A stretch of 64,000 nucleotides of DNA from Microbacterium oleivorans (GTDB lineage: Bacteria > Actinomycetota > Actinomycetes > Actinomycetales > Microbacteriaceae). Of this stretch, positions 17,433 through 26,106 are shown piece after piece. The stretch is from the NCBI RefSeq assembly GCF_001691565.1, contig NZ_MAYO01000002.1, positions 430,449 through 494,448 of the forward strand, read 5' to 3'. The notes below the pieces were generated by a model. That model saw nothing but the letters and a program-made list of their open reading frames with translations, did not search any database and was not told where the DNA came from. Position numbers and translations under genes: made by a program. Position 1 is the first letter of the stretch, and each line of letters starts with the position of its first letter.

Positions 17433-17957
17433 TCATGCGCGGCCGGTCCCCGTCGCGACACGCTCCTCGAGGTCGAGGAGGAACCGCTTGTGCTCGGGCC
17501 TGCCGCCGTACTCGCCGATCGACCCGTCGCTGCGGATCACCCGATGCGCAGGAAGGACGATCGACCACGGGGTGCGGGCGCACGCGGTCCCCACCGCGCG
17601 ATGCGCCCGGGGAGCCCCCGCCGCGATCGCCACCTCTGCGTACGACGCCGTCTGGCCGTACGGCACCTCGAGGATCGCCTCGAGCGCACGTCGGGTGAAG
17701 CCCGCTGTCAGTCCCCAGTCCAGCGGAACGGTGAAGTCCCGACGTTCGCCGGCGAAGTACTCGTCGAGCTCCCTCGCCGCGGCGGCGGACGGCCCGTCGT
17801 CCTCGAGCGGCACGTCGCGCAGCAGAAGGCTGAGCCGTGCCACCTCGGCGTAGGCGGGACCGTCCAGGACGGACAGCGCGACGAGGCCCTCACCGGTCGT
17901 CACCAGGAGGGCCTCGCCGATCGGTGTCGGGTGCACCGAGTAGGTTGCGTTCGTCAT
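17433..17957 (-). CDS. O6-alkylguanine alkyltransferase homologue lacking the acceptor Cys
   Basis: A 174-residue protein with both Ogt/AGT domains. The C-terminal domain shows YGQTASYAEVA (100-110), RAVGTA and then LPAHRV at 135-140. Active alkyltransferases have PCHRV, so the alkyl-accepting cysteine is replaced by Ala137. The codon is GCG, which is not a one-base change from TGC/TGT. The rest of the active site (His138, Arg139, the arginine-finger region) is kept. Alkyltransferase-like (ATL) proteins lack this Cys, flip out damaged guanine and hand it to nucleotide excision repair. Those usually lack the N-terminal domain, which is present here. ATG at 17957 has GATGAGGA upstream. Confidence 0.85.
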   Translation of the reverse strand: MTNATYSVHPTPIGEALLVTTGEGLVALSVLDGPAYAEVARLSLLLRDVPLEDDGPSAAAARELDEYFAGERRDFTVPLDWGLTAGFTRRALEAILEVPYGQTASYAEVAIAAGAPRAHRAVGTACARTPWSIVLPAHRVIRSDGSIGEYGGRPEHKRFLLDLEERVATGTGRA

Positions 17958-18113
17958 GTCCTCATCTTCGCGCGGCGACGTTCCCCGCGATGAGGGGACG
18001 CGGGAGCGGGGGAGAAGCGGCATCCCGAGTCGAATGTGGAGGAAACTCGGGCGCACATGACAGCCGATCCGCGAAACTCGGCCGTCGATCCCGATTTCCC
18101 AGCCCGACGCGCC

Positions 18114-18119
18114 TAATGT
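18114..18119 (+). promoter_or_regulatory. -10 box of helicase-like gene (leaderless)
   Basis: TAATGT ends 7 nt before the GTG at 18127, which places the transcript start on the start codon. This supports 18127 rather than the in-frame GTG at 18151. Confidence 0.5.
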
Positions 18120-18126
18120 TTCTCGT

Positions 18127-21100
18127 GTGTGGCGAGCAGAGAGCGGTGCTGTGCGCGGCGAGACGGCCGAGCAGACGCCCGCGGTGACCCCGGCGGACGT
18201 GACCTTGTCCGACCCCGAGGTCCTCGTCATGCACGCTGCGGTGCCCGAGCGGAAGCGTCTGCGCGAAGAAGCCGCGCAGCTCGGCGGCGCCTCGACGCTG
18301 CTGCACTACCGCGACGACGGCGACGCCGGCATCGACATCACGAAGGCCCACCCGGGAAGCCTGCCGCAGTTCATCACCGGACGTCCGACACTGCTGTCGA
18401 ACATGTTCCGCGACGAGGTGGCCCTGCGCACTGCGCGGCTGGCCGCCGAGCGCATCACGTCGAAGGACGTCGAGTTGCGCACCGCGCGAGGCCTGGACAC
18501 CGTCCACCTGGCGATCGGCATGGCGTCCTGGCGCATCGGAGGCGTCAGCTGCACGGCTCCTGTCCTGCTCCGCCCCCTCACGATCCGGCGTCATCACACG
18601 GACTTCGATCTGCGGCTCCACGGGACGTTCCACATCAATCCGGAGCTCGTCACGGCCGCGCGCATCCACTTCGGCGTCGACATCGACGGCGACGCCCTGG
18701 CCGCCCTCGCGTACGACGGCGGAGTGTTCCAGCCGCAGCCGGTCATCGACCGCCTGCGTGCCCTGACGGCGCACGTGCAGACGTTCACCGTGCTGCCGCG
18801 CCTGGTCGTCTCCACCTTCGCCGACGTGGCCTCCGACATGGAACGGGATGCCGTCGACCTCGACCACCCCGTGCTCAACGCTCTCGCCGGGCACCCCGCT
18901 GATCGCGAGCGCCTCTCCTTCGTCCGGCCGCAGCCCGCCGCTGTCGGTCCCGATGACCGGACGCCCGCTGCGGATCGACTCCTCCTCGACGCGGATGCGG
19001 AGCAGGAGGCTGTGCTCGCCCGCATCACCGAGGGGCAGTCGCTCGCCGTCCACACCCTGCCCGGCACGGGCGGCACGCAGACGGTCATCAACGCCGTCGG
19101 CGAACTCGTGCGCTCCGGAAAGCGCGTCCTCGTCGTCAGCGCCCGGCGCTCGACGCTCGACGGCGTGCGGCACCGTCTGGCCGGCATCGGGCTCCCGGGA
19201 CTCGCCGTCTCGCCGGCGCGCTTGCACCGCGATCTCGTCCGCGCGATCGGCCGGAACGAGAAGGCCGAGCAGCCCAAGGTCGCCGAGGTCGACGACGCGC
19301 TCGTCCGGCTTCGCACCGTGCTCCGCGACTACCGCGCGGCTCTCACCCAGCGGCACGCCTCGGTCGGCGTCTCGCCCCTCGAAGCGCTCCGTGAGCTGAC
19401 CCGCATCGCCGAGCACGACCCGCAGCCGACCGCGACGACGCGGTTCGATCTGGCGACCGTGCAGCGGCTGGCGACCCGTCGCGTCGAGGCCGCGGAGGCG
19501 CTCGCCGCGTCCGCCCGCCTGGGAGAGTTCCGCATCGGACCGGACGACTCGCCCTGGTACGGCGTCGCGTTCACGACGACCGACGAGGCCCGCGCCGCGC
19601 ACGCCCTGGCGGGTCGCTTGCACCGCACGGAGGTTCCGGGACTCCTGGAGCGCGGCTACGAGCTCATCGGGCAGACCCGGATGCGTCCGTTCACCTCGAT
19701 CGCCGAGATGGGCTCGTACGTCCAGCTGCTGCAGGGCATCCGGGCGTCGCTCGACCGCTTCAGTCCCACGATCTTCGAGCGGCCGCTGACCGATCTGATC
19801 GCGGCTCACTCGTCTCGCCGCGACTCGGCGCAGATGACGCCCGCCAACCGCCGGCGACTGCGCCGGCTGTCGAAGGAGTACGTGCGTCCCGGCATGCACG
19901 TCACCGACATGCACGAAGCCCTGCTCCGCGTGCAGCAGCAGCGCGCCGCGTGGCAGAAGGTCGTCGACGCCGGTGTGACCCCCGAGATCCCCATCGGACT
20001 CGACGACGTCGCCGCTGCGTGGCAGCGGGCGAATGCGGACCTGGGCGAGCTCGACACCGCGCTCGGCCGCACCGAGAGCCTGGCCTCGCTCCCGATTCCG
20101 CAGCTGCTCCGCACGCTCGCAGGGCTCGCCGCGGCATCCGACGTCTTCGACAACCTCGTCGAACGAGCAGCGCTGCGCGGTGAACTCGCCCAGCTCGGAC
20201 TCGAGCCGCTCCTCATGGAACTCTCGACGCGTCACGTGCCCGAGTCCGAGGTCGCGAGCGAATTCGAGTACGCGTGGTGGCGCTCGGCCCTCGAGGCGAT
20301 GCTGCGCTCGGACCGGGCCCTGCTCGGCGCGAACACGACGGTTCTCGATCGACTCGAGCGCGACTTCCGTCTGGTCGACGAAGCCCACGCCTCGTCGGCC
20401 GGGCCCCTCCTCTCGTCGGAACTCGCCAAACGGTGGCGGATCGCGATCGTCGACGAGCCGCGCGAAGCCGCGTCCCTGAAGGCGGCCCTGCGCGGCGGGA
20501 CTGCCTCGGCCGCGGAGCTGGTCGCCTCGGCTCCCACGCTCATGCGGGTCCTCGCCCCCGTCTGGCTCGCATCGCCGTACGACGTCCCGAACGTTCCCGA
20601 TCACCCCGACTTCGACGTCGTGATCATCGCGGATGCCGCGGCCCTCTGCCTCGCCGAGGCGACGCCCGCTCTCCGCCGCGCGCGTCAGATCGTCGTCTTC
20701 GGCGACCCCGTGACGCAGAAGCCGACACCGTTCCGGCTCTGGTCGGGGCGCGGGGAGGACGTCGACGGGCCCGAGGTGCCCTTCGACGACACGAGCGTCT
20801 TCGACCGGCTGAGCGAGCTGATCCCCGTCGAGACCCTGACCCGCAGCTACCGCGCCGGTGGCGAGGACCTCGCGGAACTCGTCAACGACGCCTTCTACGG
20901 GGGAGCGATCAGCTCTCTGCCCTGGGCCGGGTCGTACCTCGGCCGCGGCAGCCTCAGCGTCGACTACGTCGAAGGCGGCACGGGGGCACCGGATCCCGAC
21001 ACCGGAGCGGTGGAGAGCCCGGATGCCGAGGTCGCCCGCGTCGTCACCCTGGTCGTCGAACATGCGATCAATCGCCCGGCCGAGTCGCTCATGGTCGTCA

Positions 21101-21843
21101 CCGCCTCGGCGCGCCACGCCGATCGCATCCGCGCCGCCGTCGCGAGCGCGTTCGCGGGACGTTCGGACGTCGCCGACTTCGTGGGTCGCGAGACGGCCGA
21201 GCCGTTCGCCGTCCTCGGCCTCGAGGAATCCGTGGCGGAGAGCCGCGACCGCGTCATTTTCTCGCTCGGCTTCGGACTCACCAAGCACGGCCGCGTCCTG
21301 AGCGACTTCGGAGATCTCTCGACGCCCGACGGCGAGCGACTGCTGACGGTCGGCATGACGCGCGCCCGCAGGTCGATGGTCATCGTGTCGTCGATCCGGC
21401 CGTCGGCCTTCGACGAGGGGCGCCTCACGCACGGCGCCGCCACCCTCATGTCGATCCTCGGGCGCATCGCCGCCCGCGGGCGCGACGCCCGTCTCGAAGA
21501 CCTCGCCGATCCGCTCACGCTCACCCTCGCGCAGCACCTGCGGAGCCTCGGCGTCTCGGTCGACGTCCACTACCGCGGGGGTCAACTGCCGCTGGTCGCG
21601 CAGTACAAGGGCAAGGCCGTCGTCGCGGACCTGGACGGTGAGGGCGGCCACGACAGCCTCCGCGAGACCCTCCGTCGCCGTCCGCAGCTGCTGCGACGCC
21701 TGGGCTGGCATTACGTCCGCGTGCACGCGTTCGACGTCTACAACGACCCGGCCGCCGTCGCGCTGCGCATCGCCGGTGTCATCGGCGTGCAGCCCGAGAC
21801 GCCTGCGGCCCCCGGGTCGACTCAGCCGATCGATGTCGACTGA
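18127..21843 (+). CDS. SF1 helicase-like protein with degenerate ATP site and C-terminal nuclease-like domain
   Basis: A 1238-residue protein organised like the large DUF4011-type SF1 helicases. An N-terminal domain (about 1-290) precedes the helicase core. At motif I it reads LPGTGGTQTV (GTGGTQT 313-319), with no P-loop lysine. Motif II reads VVIIADAAAL (Asp836), with Ala instead of Glu. Motif III-like FGDPVTQKPTPF, motif IV-like TLTRSYRAGGEDLAELVN and motif VI-like VGMTRARRSMVIVSS remain. The last 100 residues (from HLRSLGVSVDVHYRG) resemble the small restriction-like fold appended to these helicases. The long helical insert is about 400-760. It probably binds DNA but may not hydrolyse ATP normally. 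It stands alone with its own promoter and terminator. Confidence 0.8.
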   Translation: MWRAESGAVRGETAEQTPAVTPADVTLSDPEVLVMHAAVPERKRLREEAAQLGGASTLLHYRDDGDAGIDITKAHPGSLPQFITGRPTLLSNMFRDEVALRTARLAAERITSKDVELRTARGLDTVHLAIGMASWRIGGVSCTAPVLLRPLTIRRHHTDFDLRLHGTFHINPELVTAARIHFGVDIDGDALAALAYDGGVFQPQPVIDRLRALTAHVQTFTVLPRLVVSTFADVASDMERDAVDLDHPVLNALAGHPADRERLSFVRPQPAAVGPDDRTPAADRLLLDADAEQEAVLARITEGQSLAVHTLPGTGGTQTVINAVGELVRSGKRVLVVSARRSTLDGVRHRLAGIGLPGLAVSPARLHRDLVRAIGRNEKAEQPKVAEVDDALVRLRTVLRDYRAALTQRHASVGVSPLEALRELTRIAEHDPQPTATTRFDLATVQRLATRRVEAAEALAASARLGEFRIGPDDSPWYGVAFTTTDEARAAHALAGRLHRTEVPGLLERGYELIGQTRMRPFTSIAEMGSYVQLLQGIRASLDRFSPTIFERPLTDLIAAHSSRRDSAQMTPANRRRLRRLSKEYVRPGMHVTDMHEALLRVQQQRAAWQKVVDAGVTPEIPIGLDDVAAAWQRANADLGELDTALGRTESLASLPIPQLLRTLAGLAAASDVFDNLVERAALRGELAQLGLEPLLMELSTRHVPESEVASEFEYAWWRSALEAMLRSDRALLGANTTVLDRLERDFRLVDEAHASSAGPLLSSELAKRWRIAIVDEPREAASLKAALRGGTASAAELVASAPTLMRVLAPVWLASPYDVPNVPDHPDFDVVIIADAAALCLAEATPALRRARQIVVFGDPVTQKPTPFRLWSGRGEDVDGPEVPFDDTSVFDRLSELIPVETLTRSYRAGGEDLAELVNDAFYGGAISSLPWAGSYLGRGSLSVDYVEGGTGAPDPDTGAVESPDAEVARVVTLVVEHAINRPAESLMVVTASARHADRIRAAVASAFAGRSDVADFVGRETAEPFAVLGLEESVAESRDRVIFSLGFGLTKHGRVLSDFGDLSTPDGERLLTVGMTRARRSMVIVSSIRPSAFDEGRLTHGAATLMSILGRIAARGRDARLEDLADPLTLTLAQHLRSLGVSVDVHYRGGQLPLVAQYKGKAVVADLDGEGGHDSLRETLRRRPQLLRRLGWHYVRVHAFDVYNDPAAVALRIAGVIGVQPETPAAPGSTQPIDVD

Positions 21844-21931
21844 GCGCCAGCGCGTCGAGCGGGTGCCGGGGTCCCGACGCGCGAAGCTGACGCCCGCGCC
21901 CGGGACGGACACGACCCCGGATACGACGAAC

Positions 21932-21966
21932 GGGCCGGAGGCGGGGGAACCCCCGGCATCCGGCCC
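21932..21966. terminator. Terminator hairpin between convergent genes
   Basis: GGGCCGGA pairs with TCCGGCCC around an inner GC-rich hairpin (GGGGGAACCCCC). It lies in the 170-bp gap between the helicase-like gene and mscL and can serve both. Confidence 0.8.
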
Positions 21967-22013
21967 GAACGATGATCGCTTGCGGAACGACGTCCCGCCG
22001 CACTACTGACGCG

Positions 22014-22472
22014 TCAGATCGACGGCGACGGCGGCTCGGCCGATCGCGTCGGTGCTGCCGTCGTGCCGCGCTGCTGCTCGAGCAGGTCGCGGATCTGGAC
22101 GAGGAGCTCGGCCTCGGTGGGAAGCTTGGCTTCGGGCTCCTCCGTGACTCCGGCGCGCGCCGCCTGCCGTTCTTTCCACTTGTTCATCGGAAGGACGAAC
22201 ACGAGGTAGACGACGAGGGCGACCGCGAAGAAGCTGATGATCGCGGTCAGCAGCGCGCCCAATGGGAACGGAACCTTCTGCCCGTAGATGCCGGTCAGCG
22301 TCGGCCCGAAGTTGCCGAGCCCGTCCGGCTTGTAGAACAGGGCGATGATCGGGTTGATGACGCTTTCGACGATTGCGGTGACGAGCGCGGTGAACGCCGA
22401 CCCGATGACGACCGCGACGGCCAGCTCGATCACATTGCCGCGCATGATGAAGTCTTTGAAGCCTTGGATCAT
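22014..22472 (-). CDS. mscL: Large-conductance mechanosensitive channel MscL
   Basis: A 152-residue MscL, the pressure-relief channel of the inner membrane. The N-terminal helix and TM1 read MIQGFKDFIMRGNVIELAVA, then VVIGSAFTALVTAIV. TM2 is near residues 70-95 (GALLTAIISFFAVALVVYLVF). The C-terminal cytoplasmic helix (TEAELLVQIRDLLEQQ) is followed by a short Pro/Ser tail. The start has GGAAGGAG at good spacing. It heads minus-strand transcription away from the FmdB/fau genes or is read with them. Confidence 0.96.
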   Translation of the reverse strand: MIQGFKDFIMRGNVIELAVAVVIGSAFTALVTAIVESVINPIIALFYKPDGLGNFGPTLTGIYGQKVPFPLGALLTAIISFFAVALVVYLVFVLPMNKWKERQAARAGVTEEPEAKLPTEAELLVQIRDLLEQQRGTTAAPTRSAEPPSPSI

Positions 22473-22508
22473 GGCTGCTCCTTCCTCCGCCGGCGCAGGG
22501 GCCGGGTG

Positions 22509-22781
22509 TTACGAACCCGCGGGGGCGGGCGAAGCGGATGCTCCGGATGACGTCGATGATGCCGAAGAAGCGGGGCTCTCGCCAGTGGTCTTCGTCCCGC
22601 TCGACGAACGCGAGTCGGTGCGGTAGAAGCCCGAGCCGTTGAAGGTCACGCCGATCGAGCCGTACTGCTTGCGGAGCGTGCCGCCGCATTCGGGGCACTC
22701 GGTGAGGGCGGCGTCGGAGAACGACTGGACGGCGTCGAAGCGATGGCCGCACGCAGTGCAGGCATAGGCATAGGTGGGCAT
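22509..22781 (-). CDS. FmdB-family zinc ribbon protein
   Basis: A 90-residue protein. The N-terminal 50 residues form an FmdB-type zinc ribbon with Cys pairs CTAC and CPEC (start PTYAYACTACGHRFDAVQSF, then TECPECGGTLRKQYG). The C-terminal 40 residues are a Ser/Ala/Gly-rich disordered tail. Role unknown, with putative regulatory functions reported for relatives. It is 14 bp downstream of the 5-formyl-THF cyclo-ligase gene and probably shares its transcript. ATG at 22781 has GAGG upstream. Confidence 0.88.
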   Translation of the reverse strand: MPTYAYACTACGHRFDAVQSFSDAALTECPECGGTLRKQYGSIGVTFNGSGFYRTDSRSSSGTKTTGESPASSASSTSSGASASPAPAGS

Positions 22782-22795
22782 GAGACCTCGGTGGA

Positions 22796-23386
22796 TCAGC
22801 GGGCGGGAAGGAGGACGGTGCGAGTGGGCGTGACGACACCCGAGACGGGCTGGTCGTGAACGTCCCGAGGGACGTCGTCGACGAGCTCGGAGTCGAAGAT
22901 GACGGCATAGACGGGCGGGCACTTCTCCATGGACCCGATCGTCTTGTCGAAGTATCCGCGACCCCAGCCGAGCCGCATCCCGTGCCGGTCGACGGCGGCC
23001 GCCGGGATGACGAGCAGGTCGACGTCATTGACGGCGTCGGGGCTCAGCAACTCGCCGACGGGTTCGGGGAGCCCGAACATCCCCTCTGCCGTGGCGCCCT
23101 CCTCTTCGGCGACCGCCCAGTCGAGCAGTCCGTCCGCGCGGGTCACGGGAAGGAGGACACGGATGCCGCGGGCCACGGCGGCGGCGATGAACTCACGCGT
23201 GCCGGGCTCGGTCGTGGTGGAGAGGAAGCACGACATCGAGCGGATGTTGTGCTCGGCGACCAGGGCGTCGAGCTGAGCGCGGACGCCGGCGGCTGCCTCA
23301 TCGAGGGCGGCGGCGGAGCGCTGCTGGCGGCGCTCGCGGAGCTCGGCGCGCAGGGCGCGCTTCTCAGTGTCCAACGGGCCGGTCAT
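22796..23386 (-). CDS. 5-formyltetrahydrofolate cyclo-ligase
   Basis: A 196-residue enzyme that converts 5-formyl-THF to 5,10-methenyl-THF using ATP, recovering stored folate. The N-terminal helix with KRALRAELRERRQ, the middle LLPVTRADGLLDW and the C-terminal phosphate loop RLGWGRGYFDKTI are conserved family segments. The ATG at 23386 is 6 nt after TAGAAT on the minus strand, indicating a leaderless start. It is divergent from galU. Confidence 0.93.
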   Translation of the reverse strand: MTGPLDTEKRALRAELRERRQQRSAAALDEAAAGVRAQLDALVAEHNIRSMSCFLSTTTEPGTREFIAAAVARGIRVLLPVTRADGLLDWAVAEEEGATAEGMFGLPEPVGELLSPDAVNDVDLLVIPAAAVDRHGMRLGWGRGYFDKTIGSMEKCPPVYAVIFDSELVDDVPRDVHDQPVSGVVTPTRTVLLPAR

Positions 23387-23392
23387 GGTCCG

Positions 23393-23398
23393 ATTCTA
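23393..23398 (-). promoter_or_regulatory. -10 box of the cyclo-ligase gene (leaderless)
   Basis: TAGAAT on the minus strand, 6 nt before the ATG at 23386. Confidence 0.55.
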
Positions 23399-23449
23399 AA
23401 GGGACACGCCCGCCGGTCAGATGTGTCCTCGGCGCGCTCCTCGCATCTG

Positions 23450-23455
23450 TAGGGT
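23450..23455 (+). promoter_or_regulatory. -10 box of galU (leaderless)
   Basis: TAGGGT ends 7 nt before the galU ATG at 23463. The intervening GAGGGGC could also act as a weak ribosome site. Confidence 0.5.
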
Positions 23456-23462
23456 GAGGGGC

Positions 23463-24341
23463 ATGTCTGCTGAGCGCATCAAGGCCGTCATCCCCGCCGC
23501 AGGGCTCGGGACTCGCTTTCTGCCCGCCACCAAAGCCATGCCGAAGGAGATGCTGCCGGTCGTCGACAAGCCGGCCATCCAGTACGTGGTCGAGGAGGCG
23601 GTCTCGGCAGGGATCGATGACGTCCTCATCATCCTCGGGCGCAACAAGAACAACATCTCGAACCACTTCGACTCCGTCCCCGAGCTCGAGTCCAACCTTT
23701 CCAAGAAGGGCGACCACGAGAAGCTCAAGCGGGTGCAGGATTCGTCGGAGATGGCCGACATCCACTTCGTCCGTCAGGGTGAGCCCAAGGGTCTCGGCCA
23801 CGCCGTGCTCCGCGCCCGCTCTCACGTCGGTGACAGCACCTTCGCCGTGCTCCTGGGTGACGACCTGATCGATGCGCGCGACGTCCTCCTCGAGAAGATG
23901 CTCGAGGAGAACAAGAAGTCGGGTCTCACGGTCATCGCCCTCATGGAGGTGTCGCCGGACCAGATCCACATGTACGGCGCGGCAGCCGTCGAGGAGACGG
24001 GCGAGCAGGACGTCGTCAAGGTGACGGGGCTCGTCGAGAAGCCGAAGAAGGAGGACGCCCCCTCCAACTACGCGATCATCGGCCGGTACGTCCTGACGCC
24101 CGGCGTCTTCGACATCCTCGAACGCACCGAGCCGGGCAAGGGCGGCGAGATCCAGCTGACCGACGCGCTGCAGGAGCTCGCCTCGACCGAGGGCGTCCTC
24201 GGCGTCGTCTTCCGCGGCCGCCGTTACGACACGGGCGACCGTGCCGACTACATCAAGGCCATCGTGCAGCTCGCCGTCGACCGCGACGACCTGGGGGCGG
24301 AGCTTCGCCCGTGGCTGAAGGACTTCGCCTCGGGCCTGTGA
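23463..24341 (+). CDS. galU: UTP-glucose-1-phosphate uridylyltransferase GalU
   Basis: A 292-residue nucleotidyltransferase making UDP-glucose from UTP and glucose-1-phosphate. The N-terminal UTP-binding loop is PAAGLGTRFLPATKAMPKEM, followed by PVVDKPAIQYVVEEA. The middle GEPKGLGHAVLRAR and LLGDDLID, and VEKPKKEDAPSNYAIIGRY, are typical. The length matches the family. UDP-glucose feeds cell-envelope glycan synthesis. An acetyltransferase gene follows 16 bp later, probably in the same transcript. Confidence 0.96.
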   Translation: MSAERIKAVIPAAGLGTRFLPATKAMPKEMLPVVDKPAIQYVVEEAVSAGIDDVLIILGRNKNNISNHFDSVPELESNLSKKGDHEKLKRVQDSSEMADIHFVRQGEPKGLGHAVLRARSHVGDSTFAVLLGDDLIDARDVLLEKMLEENKKSGLTVIALMEVSPDQIHMYGAAAVEETGEQDVVKVTGLVEKPKKEDAPSNYAIIGRYVLTPGVFDILERTEPGKGGEIQLTDALQELASTEGVLGVVFRGRRYDTGDRADYIKAIVQLAVDRDDLGAELRPWLKDFASGL

Positions 24342-24357
24342 GCCCGGCGGGTCGCTG

Positions 24358-24984
24358 ATGGGCATGGAGGGGCCGGTCGTGCGTGCGCACGGTCCGATCT
24401 CGATCCGCCTCGTGCGTCCCCGCGATGCGAAGACGCTGCAGACCGAGCTCGAGCAGAACAGGTCCTGGTTGCGGCAGTGGGAGGCCACGAGCCCCGACGG
24501 CCCGGTCTCTCTCGACATGCGCAGCGGCGTGCGGCGGTTGCTGCAGCAGTACCGCGACGGTTCCGGTGTGCCCTTCGTCATGGAGTACGACGGCGAGGTC
24601 GCGGGCCAGCTCAATGTCTGGGGGATCGCGCGTGGTTCGCTGTCCTCGGCCACCATCGGCTACTGGGTCAGCGAGCGTTTCGCGGGCCGGGGCATCACGC
24701 CGACGTCCGTGGCGCTCGCAACGGATGTCTGCTTCGAGGATCTGCGCCTCCACCGCATGGAGATCTGCATCAGGCCGGAGAATGCCAAGAGTCTCCGCAT
24801 CGTCGAGAAGCTCGGCTTCCGCTACGAGGGGCTGCGTCGTCGGTACATCCACATCGACGGTGACTGGCGCGACCACTACGCGTTCGCGCTCGTCCGTGAC
24901 GAGGTCCGCGAGGGTGTGCTGAACCGTTGGCTGGCAGGGCGCGCGCCGGCGGATGCGGCATCCATTTCTCCCGCGGACCGTTAA
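24358..24984 (+). CDS. RimJ/RimL-type GNAT acetyltransferase
   Basis: A 208-residue GNAT N-acetyltransferase of the ribosomal-protein-alanine type. Acetyl-CoA binding is shown by VSERFAGRGITPTSVALAT (R/Q-x-x-G-x-G/A). The C-terminal RPENAKSLRIVEKLGFRYEG and HIDGDWRDHYAF are characteristic of RimJ-like enzymes. Expected target is a protein N-terminus, in other cases an antibiotic; sequence does not decide. The ATG at 24364 is an equally possible start. The galU-acetyltransferase order recurs in Actinobacteria. Confidence 0.88.
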   Translation: MGMEGPVVRAHGPISIRLVRPRDAKTLQTELEQNRSWLRQWEATSPDGPVSLDMRSGVRRLLQQYRDGSGVPFVMEYDGEVAGQLNVWGIARGSLSSATIGYWVSERFAGRGITPTSVALATDVCFEDLRLHRMEICIRPENAKSLRIVEKLGFRYEGLRRRYIHIDGDWRDHYAFALVRDEVREGVLNRWLAGRAPADAASISPADR

Positions 24985-25043
24985 CCCTCAACCAGAAGTT
25001 CAGACACGCCCGTCGGATGCCGGTGCCAACCGCTCCGGGAACA

Positions 25044-25049
25044 TACGGT
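25044..25049 (+). promoter_or_regulatory. -10 box deciding start at 25057
   Basis: TACGGT ends 7 nt before the ATG at 25057. The in-frame GTG at 25048 would lie inside this box, so the ATG is preferred. Confidence 0.5.
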
Positions 25050-25056
25050 GAGCGAC

Positions 25057-26052
25057 ATGGGTGAGCAGGTGATGGGTGGCGGGGTGATCGTGCTCGTCGC
25101 CGTCCTCTTGTGGCTGGTGTACCTCCTGCCGTCGTGGCACAGCCGTCATCAGTACCAGGCAGCCGAGCGAAACGCCGTGCGCCTCAACCAGGCGCTCCGC
25201 GTCCTCGCGGAGACGAGCGAGACTCCCGGCGAGGTCCGCCTCGAGTTGAACGCTCGCACCGCCCTCGCCCAGCAGAAGCTCGCGCGTCGTGTGCAGGCGG
25301 AGAAGGAGAGCGTCGGCCTCGAAGCCGCGCGCGCCGAACTCGCCGCTGCGAAGGCGCAGGCCGCCGTCGACCGCGAACTCGCCAAGGCCGAACGACGTCA
25401 GGCTGCCGCGGACGCCGCGGCCCAGCGCGAGAAGGCGCGAGCGGATGCCGCCCTCGCCCGCGAGCGTGCGATCGCCGAGGCTGTCGCGGCTCGTGCCACT
25501 CCCGCTGTCCGTCGGGCGCGGGCACGTCGTCGGGTACGCCTCGCCGCGACGATCATCGGTGTCATGGCCCTCGGAGTCGCCGGGTTCGGTGGATACCTCG
25601 GCGCCGTGGGCTCCGGCTGGAGCCTTCTCGCCGTGGGTGGCGCTGTGGCGCTGTCGAGCCTGCTGGTGCTCGGACGGATGAATGCGGTCGCTCGTCGCGC
25701 GGCATCCCGCTCTGTCGAGGTCGAGGTCGTCCGTGCGGCGACCGCGCTGCAGGACGTCGCCCTCGAATCGGACCGCGTCGAATGGACGCCGCGCACGCTT
25801 CCGCGTCCGCTCACCGCGTCGGCGGGGTCGCGCGCTGCGGCCGTCCTCGATGCCTCGGACGCTCGCGACGCGCTACGTCAGGCAGCCGTCGAAGAGGCGC
25901 TTCGGGAGCGGGTGGCGCAGGCCGCACCGCCGTCGATCGACGCCGCTCGTCGCACCCGCGCCGCCGAGGTCGCCTTCGCCGGACCGGCTGACGACGAGCG
26001 CATCGAAGCGCACGTGCGGGACCTGCTCGCACGGCGCGCATCGGGCCAGTAG
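25057..26052 (+). CDS. Membrane-anchored coiled-coil protein of actinobacteria
   Basis: A 331-residue protein of a family often labelled 'large exoprotein' in Microbacteriaceae. An N-terminal TM anchor (GVIVLVAVLLWLVYLLPSW) is followed by a conserved RNAVRLNQALRVLAET segment. A long Ala/Arg/Glu coiled coil spans about residues 75-150. Two further TM segments lie near 160-210, then a mostly charged C-terminal part. Function unknown. It ends 54 bp before the tRNA-Ala gene. Confidence 0.75.
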   Translation: MGEQVMGGGVIVLVAVLLWLVYLLPSWHSRHQYQAAERNAVRLNQALRVLAETSETPGEVRLELNARTALAQQKLARRVQAEKESVGLEAARAELAAAKAQAAVDRELAKAERRQAAADAAAQREKARADAALARERAIAEAVAARATPAVRRARARRRVRLAATIIGVMALGVAGFGGYLGAVGSGWSLLAVGGAVALSSLLVLGRMNAVARRAASRSVEVEVVRAATALQDVALESDRVEWTPRTLPRPLTASAGSRAAAVLDASDARDALRQAAVEEALRERVAQAAPPSIDAARRTRAAEVAFAGPADDERIEAHVRDLLARRASGQ

Positions 26053-26090
26053 ACGCCTGCCTCGCGTTCGAGCGGCCCGATCGGTCGTGG

Positions 26091-26096
26091 TAATGT
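26091..26096 (+). promoter_or_regulatory. -10 box of tRNA-Ala
   Basis: TAATGT lies 10 nt upstream of the mature tRNA 5' end, giving a short leader for RNase P removal. Confidence 0.5.
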
Positions 26097-26106
26097 TGAG
26101 GCTTCC

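Noticed and set aside
17962..21912. Open frame of 1316 codons on the minus strand opposite the helicase-like gene
   Set aside because: It is an arginine- and glycine-rich antisense shadow produced by high GC. It has no start signal or domain and lies opposite a gene with recognisable helicase motifs.
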